Assembly: GCF_014270105.1 (NCBI RefSeq)
Contig: NZ_JACNMF010000004.1
Location: 186,001-250,000, forward strand
Source of the DNA: Hyunsoonleella aquatilis
GTDB taxonomy: Bacteria; Bacteroidota; Bacteroidia; Flavobacteriales; Flavobacteriaceae
Length of the DNA: 64,000 nucleotides
Reading direction: 5' to 3'
Below the pieces are notes generated by a model. It saw nothing but the letters and a program-made list of their open reading frames with translations. It was not told the origin of the DNA and made no database searches. Of the stretch, positions 23,996-33,800 are shown in pieces. Position numbers and translations under genes: made by a program. Numbering within the stretch: the first letter of the stretch is position 1; each line of letters starts with the position of its first letter.

Positions 23996-25213
23996 ATGAC
24001 TAAACTAATAACTTTACTCTTCTTTTTAATTTTAGGGCTAAATGGTTTTGCCCAAAATACATTTCTACAAGGGTATTATATCAATAACTCTAATGAAAGA
24101 ATGGACTGTCTTATTAAAAACGGTGACTGGCTAAACAACCCCACTCAGTTTGAATATAAACTTTCTGAAAATTCGGAGCAAAAAATCCAAACCATTACTT
24201 CTGTGAAGGAATTTGAAATTACTGGTATAACAAAATATGTAAGACAGGATGTAGATATCGATAGATCTAGCGCAATAATCGAAGAGATGGACTATAACAA
24301 AAATCCTGTTTTTAATAGGGAACAACTGTTTTTAAAGGTACTAATAGAGGGGAAAGGGAATTTATATTTGTACGAAGACAATGGCCTAATAAGGTATTTT
24401 TTTAATCAAGACCTTACAGAAGTGAAGCAACTGGTTTTCAAGAATTATCTAACTGACAATGGACAAGTAGCCAAAAACCAACACTTCAGACAACAACTAT
24501 GGAATGCCTTAAAATGCGAAAGTATTTCCATGGACCAGGTCGCTAAAATAAGTTATAGGCAATCAGAATTGATTAAGTTTTTCATAAAATACAATGAATG
24601 CACAAATTCAGAATTTGTCAATTACAAAACTAAACAAAAGAAGGATTTATTCAATTTAACTATTCGTCCTGGTGTAACTATTTCTTCATTGGTTTTAGAT
24701 GGTCCAATTAGGGAGCCTTTTGATTTTGATGAGGGTTTAACTTCTTTTAGGTTTGGGCTTGAAGCAGAGTTTATCTTGGGATTTAACAATAATAAATGGG
24801 CTATGATATTGGAGCCTACCTACCAGCAGTTTGAATCAGAAGCTGTAGTTATTTCAAATAGAACCACTGGAGAAAAATCAATAGCAAAAATAAATAATGA
24901 ATCTATACAGGTTAATTTAGGTATACGATATTATATGTTTCTGAATAAAGATTTAAAACTTTTCACCAATGTTTCGATGGTTATTGATAACAATAATTCA
25001 TCAGTTGATGTTAGAAGTGAACGTGGTCTACCCATTTTTTCATCTGAAGGTATGTCGGGGATTAGCGCAGCCCTTGGTATAGGTTGTAAATATAAAGAAA
25101 GATATAATTTAGAACTAAGGTACATACCCAATAGAAATATTTTAAATGGTCAAGGGGCTTGGGGTACAAAATTTTCATCGGTATCCATGGTTTTAGGGTA
25201 TTCTATGTTTTAA
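23996..25213 (+). CDS. Secreted outer-membrane-barrel-like protein, copy 1
   Basis: A 405-residue protein with a Sec signal (cut near FAQ19). The N-terminal half is a beta-rich domain (ENSEQKIQTITSVKEFEI, LYLYEDNGLIRYFF). The C-terminal half, from about residue 215, looks like an outer-membrane beta barrel of alternating strands (IRPGVTISSLVLDG, RFGLEAEFILGF, ELRYIP, SMVLGYSMF). The chain ends in phenylalanine, as such barrels often do. Known relatives are unassigned flavobacterial proteins. It is a tandem paralogue of the gene at 25617. A 288-bp AT-rich gap separates it from mazG. Confidence 0.75.
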   Translation: MTKLITLLFFLILGLNGFAQNTFLQGYYINNSNERMDCLIKNGDWLNNPTQFEYKLSENSEQKIQTITSVKEFEITGITKYVRQDVDIDRSSAIIEEMDYNKNPVFNREQLFLKVLIEGKGNLYLYEDNGLIRYFFNQDLTEVKQLVFKNYLTDNGQVAKNQHFRQQLWNALKCESISMDQVAKISYRQSELIKFFIKYNECTNSEFVNYKTKQKKDLFNLTIRPGVTISSLVLDGPIREPFDFDEGLTSFRFGLEAEFILGFNNNKWAMILEPTYQQFESEAVVISNRTTGEKSIAKINNESIQVNLGIRYYMFLNKDLKLFTNVSMVIDNNNSSVDVRSERGLPIFSSEGMSGISAALGIGCKYKERYNLELRYIPNRNILNGQGAWGTKFSSVSMVLGYSMF

Positions 25214-25239
25214 AATCTAGCTTGCGCAGACGTCTAAGT

Positions 25240-25466
25240 TAGAGTCCCCAGCTCTTTTTTCACCCATTCCAAATCATTATACAAAATAGCATCACCAAGC
25301 TCATAAGTTTCCTTGATAGTCAAACGACGTAAGGTTTACATCGTTTGTTTTTTATCCCATGGGCATTGCTCCCGCAGTTCGTTCATAATGGTTAATAATC
25401 TATCGAAGGCTTAGAGCTGGTGTTGTCTGGAATTCATTCTAAATATTTTTGCAAAAATACAATTCT
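25240..25466 (-). pseudogene. Duplicated, decayed mazG 5' fragment
   Basis: This 227-bp stretch repeats the first about 63 codons of mazG plus about 30 bp of its upstream DNA (original at about 23515 to 23736), with roughly one mismatch in ten. The start codon survives (complement of 25435-25437), but codon 9 has become a stop (MNSRQHQL then stop; intact MNSRQRQLKAF). It lies between the two paralogous secreted-protein genes, which marks a tandem duplication of a unit containing the mazG start and the neighbouring gene. The rest of the gap from 25214 to 25616 holds no gene. Confidence 0.88.
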
Positions 25467-25616
25467 AATGGTCTAGAAGAAGACATTATGCTTTATAAAG
25501 TAATTTAACAAACAACATTGTCAGAAAAAAATGATAACTTCGTTTAACGGTGCATATCCGATAGCCCATTATGTGTTATTAACACTCAACAATTTAAATA
25601 CGAATAAATTAAAATA

Positions 25617-26777
25617 ATGATGAAAATAAAACTACTATTTCTTTTAACGACAATTTTAAGTTTTAATTGCTACTCTCAAATTTCATTTGAAAATGGATAT
25701 TTTATAGATAACAATAATCAAAAAACTAATTGTTTAATTAAAAATCTTGATTGGGGAGATAATCCAACTGAATTCAAATATAAATTATCAGAAAATAGCG
25801 AATTAAATGAAAAAACAATAAAATCAGTTAAAGAATTTGGGATTTTTAACGCTTCAAAATATGTGAGAAGCGCGGTAAAAATTGATAGGTCTAGTAACAA
25901 GGTTGATGAATTAGATAACGAAAGAAAAGCTAAATTTCAGGAAGAAGAACTCTTTTTAAAAGTATTAGTCGAAGGAAAATCTACTTTGTATAGTTACATT
26001 GACCGTGGTTTAATAAGATATTTTTACAGCATCGGAACATCTAATATTGAGCAATTGGTGTTTAAAAGTTATATAACTCCTGAATTTAAAATTGGCAAAA
26101 ATAATAGATTTAGAAATCAGCTATGGAATAACTTGAAATGCTCTGATATCAAAAAGAGCAGAGTAGAAAAAATAAAATACAGAAAATCAGATTTGGTCAA
26201 CTTTTTTGTAACGTATAACAGCTGTAGCAATCAAGAATATATCAACTTTGAAGAAAAGCAAAAAAAAGATTTGTTTAATTTGAACATCAGGCCTCGATTA
26301 AATTTCTCTTCATTATCTAATGACAGGAATATTAATATTAAAAACGATCTAGGTTTTGGTTTTGGAATAGAAGCAGAATTAGTTCTTCCTTTTCATAAAA
26401 ACAAATGGTCATTTATAATTGAGCCAACTTATCAAAGTTTTGGAGAAAAATCAACTGATGGAGGTTCAGGAGATGTAATCGTTAATTATAGTTCTATTGA
26501 ATTACATGCTGGTTTAAGACATTACTTCTTTTTAAATGATAATTCAAAAATTTTTATAAATGCTTCTTTAATTTATGATTCAAGTTTAAATGATTCACAA
26601 ATTAATTCCCAAGAAATTACAGACGCCTATAATATGGCTTTTGGTCTAGGTTATAAGTATAAAGATAAATACAGCATAGAGTTAAGGCATCAAACACGAA
26701 GAGGATTAGGTTTTGATTCAAATTGGGTTGCGGATTATGAAACTTTATCAATAGTCTTTGGATACTCTTTATTCTAA
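25617..26777 (+). CDS. Secreted outer-membrane-barrel-like protein, copy 2
   Basis: A 386-residue paralogue of the gene at 23996, with the same signal peptide type (cut near YSQ) and the same blocks: NPTEFKYKLSENSE, TIKSVKEFGI, KYVRSAVKIDRSS, EELFLKVLVEGK, GLIRYF, KKDLFNLNIRP, FGIEAELVL and a final FGYSLF. The two proteins have diverged most in the linker and the barrel. It may share function with copy 1 at the outer membrane; that function is unknown. An ATG immediately precedes the chosen one in tandem (ATGATG), so either may be used. Confidence 0.75.
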   Translation: MMKIKLLFLLTTILSFNCYSQISFENGYFIDNNNQKTNCLIKNLDWGDNPTEFKYKLSENSELNEKTIKSVKEFGIFNASKYVRSAVKIDRSSNKVDELDNERKAKFQEEELFLKVLVEGKSTLYSYIDRGLIRYFYSIGTSNIEQLVFKSYITPEFKIGKNNRFRNQLWNNLKCSDIKKSRVEKIKYRKSDLVNFFVTYNSCSNQEYINFEEKQKKDLFNLNIRPRLNFSSLSNDRNINIKNDLGFGFGIEAELVLPFHKNKWSFIIEPTYQSFGEKSTDGGSGDVIVNYSSIELHAGLRHYFFLNDNSKIFINASLIYDSSLNDSQINSQEITDAYNMAFGLGYKYKDKYSIELRHQTRRGLGFDSNWVADYETLSIVFGYSLF

Positions 26778-27070
26778 AATAACAACACATAATAAAGTAT
26801 AAATTTTATTGTTAGCTTTCAGCTTATTTGTGAAGGTCCTCGTGGACTTCCTATTCAGTAATAGTTTGCCTGCTTTTAGCATGAAAACGACGCAACAAAG
26901 TTTATACAGAGACCTTAAGCGAAACTGCCAAAAATGCTCACTTTAGGCCTAAAATCATTTTTAGCACCTCGAAACCACCTTAAATATCTGGCACTGAATT
27001 TGTTTGTAACATTTCGAAAGTTTTAGCTACTCATTAGTAAAACAAGTTTAATATTTAAAAAGAAAAACAA

Positions 27071-27391
27071 ATGATTCATAAAGGTGCATTAGTTTTAGGC
27101 GTATTGATTGGCGCTGGTGTAGGCGTTTTATTCGCTCCCGAAAAAGGGGAAGTTACCAGAGCTAAGCTTAAAAAGGAAGGAGAAAAAATAAAGGACCAAA
27201 TAACCGAAGATTTTACTGAGGTTAAAGAGGATATATCAAAAGCCACTAAATCCGGTAAGGACAAATTTAAGAAAGAGGCAAAGGATTTTGCGTCCAAAAC
27301 AAGTTATAAAACCGAGCAGGTGATTACATTTTTGGAAAAGCAATTGGCAATTCTAAAGGAGAAAAATAAAACGTTGCAACAAACGAGTTAA
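27071..27391 (+). CDS. YtxH-domain protein
   Basis: A 106-residue protein. A short glycine-rich hydrophobic N-terminus (GALVLGVLIGAGVGVLFAPE) with the FAPEKG hallmark of the YtxH family is followed by a long charged amphipathic helix or coiled coil. YtxH proteins are small stress-associated membrane proteins of unknown mechanism. It stands alone, ended by a strong terminator at 27461. The 292-bp gap before it (26778 to 27070) holds no gene that I can support. Confidence 0.85.
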   Translation: MIHKGALVLGVLIGAGVGVLFAPEKGEVTRAKLKKEGEKIKDQITEDFTEVKEDISKATKSGKDKFKKEAKDFASKTSYKTEQVITFLEKQLAILKEKNKTLQQTS

Positions 27392-27410
27392 TACCCAATA
27401 ATTAGATGAG

Positions 27411-27431
27411 ATGCTGAAACGAGTTCAGCAT
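27411..27431. repeat. Short palindromic repeat (ATGCTGAA...TTCAGCAT)
   Basis: Inverted arms ATGCTGAA (27411-27418) and TTCAGCAT (27424-27431) followed by GACA. A second copy of the same frame, GATGCTGAAA ... CAGCATGACA, lies at 45511-45550 but is interrupted by another palindrome. Confidence 0.6.
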
Positions 27432-27460
27432 GACAGTAATTCTGCTATTTAGATAAAAAG

Positions 27461-27488
27461 AATCCAACGCTATCCGTTGGATTTTTTC
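27461..27488 (+). terminator. Terminator after the YtxH gene
   Basis: Stem AATCCAACG (27461-27469) with CGTTGGATT (27475-27483), a 5-base loop, then a T run. It lies about 70 bp after the YtxH stop codon. Confidence 0.85.
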
Positions 27489-27529
27489 ATGTATTGCTAA
27501 ACCTATATAATAATTATAAATTACTTGCT

Positions 27530-27558
27530 GTTAAGTAACATTTATTACAATACTTAAC
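27530..27558. promoter_or_regulatory. Dyad upstream of the sulfur cluster (GTTAAGTA-N13-TACTTAAC)
   Basis: A perfect 8-bp inverted repeat with a 13-bp centre, about 40 bp before the first gene of the sulfur cluster. The geometry suits a dimeric repressor; which protein binds is unknown. Confidence 0.4.
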
Positions 27559-27595
27559 TACGTTTCAATTTAAATTCGCATTAAAATCGACAATT

Positions 27596-28153
27596 ATGGA
27601 ATCCATTTTAAACCCATGGCCATGGTATGTTTCAGGCCCTTTAATCGCCTTAGTCATGGCACTTTTACTCTATTTTGGAAAAACCTTTGGAATGTCCTCA
27701 AACCTCCGAACCATGTGCTCCATCATCGGTGCTGATAAGTTTTCTGATTTTTTCAAGTTCGATTGGAAAGCACAACTTTGGAATTTAACCGTGGTATTAG
27801 GTGCCGTAATTGGAGGGTTTATAGCCGTTCAATTTCTGTCCAACGATTCGGGTACGGATTTAAACCCAATAACTATTGCTGAACTCCAAAACATGGGATT
27901 TGAAAACCCAGGCAAAACGTTAGTTCCCAACGAAATGTACAGTTTAGATTTACTGTCATCTCCTAAAGTCCTTTTACTTCTCGTTGTTGGTGGACTATTG
28001 GTTGGTTTTGGAACCCGTTATGCCGGCGGATGTACCTCAGGGCATGCTATCACAGGATTAAGTAGTTTGCAAAAACCATCATTGATAGCTGTTATCGGCT
28101 TTTTCATTGGTGGACTTATTATGGCTAACCTTCTCTTACCCCTAATATTTTAA
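27596..28153 (+). CDS. YeeE/YedE-family membrane protein, N-terminal-type subunit
   Basis: A 185-residue polytopic protein. The family motif GGCTSGHAITG (about residues 144 to 154) carries the cysteine thought to relay thiosulfate or sulfane sulfur in YeeE channels. Four or more hydrophobic spans are visible. Together with the next gene, which carries the complementary GACPGP motif, it makes the split two-subunit form (PmpA/PmpB-like) of this transporter. The stop codon is 2 bp before the next start, so translation is probably coupled. Confidence 0.87.
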   Translation: MESILNPWPWYVSGPLIALVMALLLYFGKTFGMSSNLRTMCSIIGADKFSDFFKFDWKAQLWNLTVVLGAVIGGFIAVQFLSNDSGTDLNPITIAELQNMGFENPGKTLVPNEMYSLDLLSSPKVLLLLVVGGLLVGFGTRYAGGCTSGHAITGLSSLQKPSLIAVIGFFIGGLIMANLLLPLIF

Positions 28154-28155
28154 TT

Positions 28156-28569
28156 ATGAAGTTCTTAAAATTCTTATTGGTCGGCATATTTTTCGGAATT
28201 TTATTGGTGAAATCCGAAGCTGTTTCATGGTATCGCATTTATGAAATGTTCCGTTTTCAATCGTTTCACATGTATGGCATTATTGGTACGGCGATAACAT
28301 CCGGAATTCTGTTTCTTCAACTTTCAAAAAAGGGCCTTATCAAAAGCGTAAAAGGTGCGGATATTTTTGTTCCGAAAAAAGAAAATGGTTTTATAAGGTA
28401 TATTGTTGGCGGTACGATTTTTGGGTTCGGTTGGGCATTGATTGGCGCTTGCCCCGGCCCCATGTACGTGCTTTTGGGCACTGGCGTTTGGAGCATGCTT
28501 ATAGTAATTGCATCAGCTATTCTAGGGACTTTCATTTACGGACTTCTAAAAAACAAGTTGCCACATTAA
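28156..28569 (+). CDS. YeeE/YedE-family membrane protein, second subunit
   Basis: A 137-residue membrane protein with about four hydrophobic segments and the conserved GWALIGACPGPMYVLLG motif (cysteine near residue 98). It is the small partner of the preceding subunit in the split YeeE/YedE arrangement, forming a pathway for sulfur compounds across the inner membrane. It directly abuts the TauE/SafE gene, whose ATG follows the stop codon without a gap. Confidence 0.85.
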   Translation: MKFLKFLLVGIFFGILLVKSEAVSWYRIYEMFRFQSFHMYGIIGTAITSGILFLQLSKKGLIKSVKGADIFVPKKENGFIRYIVGGTIFGFGWALIGACPGPMYVLLGTGVWSMLIVIASAILGTFIYGLLKNKLPH

Positions 28570-29361
28570 ATGGAATCCACCCAGATCTTAGGATATATCG
28601 GAGCACTAATCGTCGGGCTAGTATTAGGGCTTATTGGCGGTGGCGGTTCTATTTTAACCGTTCCCGTTTTGGTGTATATCTTGGGATATAATCCAATAGT
28701 GGCCACGGCCTATTCCCTATTTGTTGTTGGTTCGTCTTCTTTGGTGGGTACATTTCAAAAATATAAGGAGGGATTAGTAGATTTTAAGACTGGTCTGGTT
28801 TTTTCGTTTCCATCTTTCGTAGCGGTATATTTATCAAGACGCTATCTGTTACCCAATATTCCTGAAGCATTATTTGAAATTGGAAACTTAAGTTTCACCA
28901 AGGACATGAGCATCATGATTTTCTTTGCCCTCATTATGATTGGTGCCTCGTATTCCATGATTAAATCCAAGTCAAAAACTGCAGAAAATATTTCCGGTCA
29001 GCCCTATTACAAAACTTTTATTCAAGGATTAATTATTGGAACCATTACAGGAATTATCGGTGCTGGGGGAGGGTTTCTTTACGTTCCTGCTCTTGTGCTT
29101 TGGGCAAACATTCCGATGAAAAAAGCAGTAGGCACCTCTCTAATTATCATAACCGTCAATTCCTTAATTGGCTTTTTAGGGGACGTACAAACTTTAGATA
29201 TTGAATGGGGATTCCTTTTGACATTTACTGTAATTGCAATATTGGGTATTGTCTTGGGGGTATTCCTTTCAAAATTTATCAGCGGAAAAAAGCTTAAAAA
29301 AAGCTTTGGGTATTTTATTCTGATAATGGCTACTTATATCATTTACAAAGAGTTAAAATAA
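28570..29361 (+). CDS. TauE/SafE-family sulfite exporter
   Basis: A 263-residue transporter with two homologous halves, each opening with a glycine-rich helix (GLVLGLIGGGGSILTVPVL and GTITGIIGAGGGFLYVPAL). About eight transmembrane segments are visible. TauE/SafE proteins export sulfite, sulfoacetate or related small anions. Between YeeE-type subunits and a persulfide-handling hydrolase, export of sulfite formed by persulfide oxidation is the most economical role. Its start is immediately next to the preceding stop. Confidence 0.88.
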   Translation: MESTQILGYIGALIVGLVLGLIGGGGSILTVPVLVYILGYNPIVATAYSLFVVGSSSLVGTFQKYKEGLVDFKTGLVFSFPSFVAVYLSRRYLLPNIPEALFEIGNLSFTKDMSIMIFFALIMIGASYSMIKSKSKTAENISGQPYYKTFIQGLIIGTITGIIGAGGGFLYVPALVLWANIPMKKAVGTSLIIITVNSLIGFLGDVQTLDIEWGFLLTFTVIAILGIVLGVFLSKFISGKKLKKSFGYFILIMATYIIYKELK

Positions 29362-29431
29362 CTCTAAAAGTAATATAAGTTACAAAGTGTATCAATGAGG
29401 TTTATTAATTTTGAAAAAGAATTTTAAGAAT

Positions 29432-30844
29432 ATGAAAATAGAACAGATATATACCGGATGTTTGGCCCAAGGTGCCTATTATATTGAATCGAAAGGTGAA
29501 GTAGCTATTGTTGACCCTTTAAGGGAAACCCAACAATATGTGGACAAAGCAGAAAAAGAAAATGCCAAAATCAAGTACATTTTTGAAACCCATTTTCATG
29601 CGGATTTTGTTTCCGGTCATGTAGATTTGGCGAAAAAAACTGGTGCTACTATTGTTTATGGTCCTGGAGCGAAGACAGAATACAACATCCATGAAGCAAA
29701 AGATAATGAGGAATTTAAACTGGGAAATGTTACTATTAAAGTATTGCACACACCAGGGCATACACTAGAATCGTCAACATATTTATTGTTGGATGAAAAC
29801 GGAAAGGAACACGCTATTTTTTCAGGGGACACATTATTTCTAGGTGATGTTGGGCGACCTGATTTAGCCATAAAATCTGATTTAACCAAAGAGGATTTAG
29901 CCGGCATGCTGTATGATTCGTTACGCAACAAAATAATGACCTTGCCCGATGATGTCATTGTTTATCCAGCGCATGGCGCAGGTTCCGCATGCGGAAAAAA
30001 TTTAAGCAAAGAAACCGTTGGTATTTTAGGCGATCAAAAACAAACTAACTATGCATTACGAGCGGCTATGAGTAAGGAAGAATTTGTGAAAGAAGTCCTA
30101 GATGGCATCGCTCCTCCTCCCCAATATTTTGCTAAAAATGCGATGATGAACAAAATGGGCTACGACACCTTTGAGACAGTACTTAAAAAAGGTGACACAC
30201 CTCTTAACCCAAATGATTTTGAAGCCATTGCCAACAATGAAGATGCGCTGGTTCTTGATGTAAGAACAGAGCAGGAATTTGTGAAAGCGCATATCCCCAA
30301 CTCCATTTTCATTGGATTGAATGGCGGATTTGCCCCATGGGTTGGTGCTTTGATTACCGATTTAAAACAGCCGATCTTGTTGGTAACTCCCGAAGGGCGC
30401 GAAGAAGAATCCGTAACCCGATTATCTCGCGTTGGTTATGATAATACATTGGGCTATTTAGACGGAGGCATCGAAGCATGGAAAAAGGCAGGAAAGGACA
30501 TCGAGACGATAGCATCCATATCTGCCGAACAATTTTCAGAAGATTTTAAAAATAAAAACATAAACGTACTGGACGTTAGAAAAGATGGTGAATATACCTC
30601 CGAACATTTGGAAGGCGACAACGTGCAGCATTTTGCTCTGGATTACATCAATGATAATATGAGCAAAGTAAATCCAAAAAACACCTATTATGTGCATTGT
30701 GCAGGTGGTTATCGTTCGGTAATCGCTTCGTCTATTTTGAAAGCAAGAGGTTTTAATAATATTTTTGACATTGCCGGAGGTTTTGGCGCAATAAAGAAGA
30801 TGGACTTGCCAACTACAGATTTTGTGTGCCCTTCGGAACTGTAG
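29432..30844 (+). CDS. MBL-fold persulfide-dioxygenase-like protein with two rhodanese domains
   Basis: A 470-residue protein when started at the ATG at 29432 (a TTG at 29411 is an unlikely start). The metallo-beta-lactamase domain (about residues 1 to 245) has THFHADFVSGH, HTPGHT and SGDTLFLGDVGRPDL, typical of the ETHE1/Blh group that oxidises glutathione persulfide to sulfite. Two rhodanese domains follow. The second has an active loop CAGGYRS with its cysteine; the first has TPEGREE in that place and no cysteine, so it should be inactive. It ends the sulfur cluster and would work with the transporters upstream. Confidence 0.87.
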   Translation: MKIEQIYTGCLAQGAYYIESKGEVAIVDPLRETQQYVDKAEKENAKIKYIFETHFHADFVSGHVDLAKKTGATIVYGPGAKTEYNIHEAKDNEEFKLGNVTIKVLHTPGHTLESSTYLLLDENGKEHAIFSGDTLFLGDVGRPDLAIKSDLTKEDLAGMLYDSLRNKIMTLPDDVIVYPAHGAGSACGKNLSKETVGILGDQKQTNYALRAAMSKEEFVKEVLDGIAPPPQYFAKNAMMNKMGYDTFETVLKKGDTPLNPNDFEAIANNEDALVLDVRTEQEFVKAHIPNSIFIGLNGGFAPWVGALITDLKQPILLVTPEGREEESVTRLSRVGYDNTLGYLDGGIEAWKKAGKDIETIASISAEQFSEDFKNKNINVLDVRKDGEYTSEHLEGDNVQHFALDYINDNMSKVNPKNTYYVHCAGGYRSVIASSILKARGFNNIFDIAGGFGAIKKMDLPTTDFVCPSEL

Positions 30845-30874
30845 CCGCTTTATAATTCAATGTTCGCCTTTGTA

Positions 30875-33800
30875 TTATGTTGTTAAACGCTTATAAGCCT
30901 GTCTGCTTGGTACAGATATTTTTTGTTGCTCCGTATTTTTTACGTTTGCACTGCTAAAGCGCGGGTCGGCTATATATGCCATCCGTTCTTGCTTGATGAC
31001 CTCAACACTCAAAAAATCAAACTCCTCTACCACCTTTCCTATAATACGATACACCCCCTTGCCCCTAAATGGATATCGTTTAGCCACGGGAGGAAAATGT
31101 ACCGTATCCAACCACTCTCCCTCTTGATCCAAAAACGTTCCGAAATGCATACGGTCTCCTTTGTGCGTACTCGTGTTTTTTGCGGTAATCAAATAGCCAT
31201 AAATAGTTACCACCCTACCTTTGTAAACTGCTAAATCCTTTGTTAAAAGTCTATTAGTAGGCGATTTTTCCAATAGTGAAAACACGTCATAAAGTGTAAA
31301 ATTGAGCAACTCCAGCTGATCAAAAGCATCCTCTAATTGGGTAATGGTAAATTTTGGCAATTCAAAAGCTCTCGCCCCCAATCTAAATAATTGTGGTTGC
31401 ATCTCATCAATGGCCAAATGATGGCATTTATAATAGGCTTCCCATAATAGCGTTCGTTTGTCTATCCCCGAACTTCTAAATGCATTAACCCTAATCAGTA
31501 TATCCAATTGCTCTATGGACATGGGGACACGCTCCATAAAATCGTCCAGCGACATAAAATTGCCATACACCCTAGCTTGTAATATATTGACCATATTACG
31601 CCTTTCAAGCCCTTGCAAATGCTGAAATCCAAGATAAATATCTACACCCACAATAACGGTTTCAATACGGCTTCGATTAATGCAGGGCGGATGCACAACC
31701 CCTCCCCATTTTTTGGCTTCGTGCAAATACAATTCAGTCCTGTAAAACCCACCTCCATTGTTAACCGTAGCTACCATATATTCCAAAGGGTAGTAATGTT
31801 TTAGAAACAAACTTTGGTAGGATTCTACAGCATAGGATGCAGAATGTCCTTTAGCAAAAGCGTACCCAGCAAAGCTTTCAATTTGTCGCCATACCTCAAA
31901 TATCACCTCATCTCGTTCTCCTTTTTCCCTGCAATTGGAAATAAACTTTTCCTTTACTGCCAAAAACTCCTCCCTAGAACGGTATTTTCCGCTCATACCG
32001 CGCCGCAGCACATCAGCCTCGCCCAAATCCAATCCCGCATAATGGTGCGCCACCTTAATCACATCTTCCTGATATACCATTACGCCATAAGTATCTGGCA
32101 TAATATCCCACAATACGGGATGGGCCCTTTTTCTGCGTTCTGGGTTTTTGTGGCGCAGGATATATTCTCGCATCATGCCACTTTTGGCTACACCCGGACG
32201 AATGATAGAACTTGCCGCAACCAGTGTTAAATAATCCCGTACCCCCAATTTTTTAATCAGCATGCGCATTGCTGGGGACTCCACATAAAAGCAACCGATA
32301 CATTCGCCCTGCTCTATCATATCATTTATGCTATCGTCTTCAAAAAAAGGCTTCGCATTATGAATATTGGGCAACTCAACCCCTGGCCTGTTTTCCTCAA
32401 TAACAGCAATGGCATCCTTAATCTTTCCCAAGCCACGTTGCCCTAAAATATCAAACTTGTACAAACCGACATCCTCCGCAATATGCATATCAAATTGAAC
32501 CGTTGGAAATCCTTTGGGTGGCATATTTGTTGCCGAAAAATAGTGGATAGGCCGTTCTGAAATCAAAACACCTGCCGCATGAATACTGACATAATTAGGA
32601 CGGCCCTCCAAATATTTGGCATAGCGCAATACCAGTTTAGACAAATCGTCCAATTGCCTGTAATCAAACTTTCCAGAACATAGTTTATCGATCTCATATT
32701 TGGGCAACCCAAACACCTTGCCCAGCTCGCGTACTGCTCCTTTATATTGAAACGTTACATAAGCCCCCAACAGTGCTACCTGCCCGTCCCCTTTAAACTC
32801 CTCAAAAATAAAACGCGTAACATCCTCCCTGTCCCATGTTGAAAAATCAATATCAAAATCAGGCGGCGTGGTGCGGTATAAATTCATGAATCGCTCAAAA
32901 TACAAGTCCAATTCTATAGGATCTACATCAGTTATCTGCAACAAATAGGCAACAATACTGTTGGCTCCACTGCCCCTCCCTACGTAATAATACCCCTTTG
33001 ATTTTGCATATTGAATAATCCTCCAATTAATCAAAAAGAAACTCACATAATTCTGCTTTTTTATCAAGTCCAGCTCCTTTTCCAAACGCTGTTCAATTGT
33101 TTTTGAAACCTCATCATATCGTTTGGGCAAACCCTCATAACACAAGGCCTTCAACGTATTGAAATCCACTTCTTCGGAGCCATAAAGTGTTGATAAGTTC
33201 TGACTTTTTTTTGTGTTTGAAAAGTCAAACTCAATACTGCACCGCTTCAATAAATTTGATGTGTTTTCTATAATATGGGGATAATCCTTAAAGCTTTTTT
33301 CAACTTCGGAACCAGGCAGTATTTGGTGTGCCAACTTACCTTGTTGCGCTTTTGGAAGCTTGCTTAAAAGCAGATTGTTGTCTATAGCCCTCAACAGCCT
33401 ATGCACATTAAAATCACGTTTACCCCTAAAGCTTATGGTATGTAGCAAAACCAATCTGTCCCTATGCTGGTTCAATCTTGAAAATGGAAGCATATTGATA
33501 TCGTCTAGCGACACCCCTATATATTCGCTTTCAGAAAACGTATATTTTTCTATTTCCAATAATTTTCGAAAGGGATAAATAGTGACTGCATTTTCAAATA
33601 CGGGCGCCTCATCAGGAAACGGCTCATCATCGTGCAAATGCCTGGACAGAAAATTGTTCAACTCCAAAAACCCTTCATTATTGGTGGCCAAACATACATA
33701 GCATTGTTGCGCACTGTTCCTAAAATCTATCCCCACTACGGGTGTAATACCATATTCTGGAGCACGCCTTATATAATTTAAGCATCCAGAAGTGTTATTG

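Noticed and set aside
30923-32230. Several plus-strand frames of 60 to 140 codons opposite the dnaE-like gene
   Set aside because: Antisense shadows of a long conserved gene with no recognisable product.
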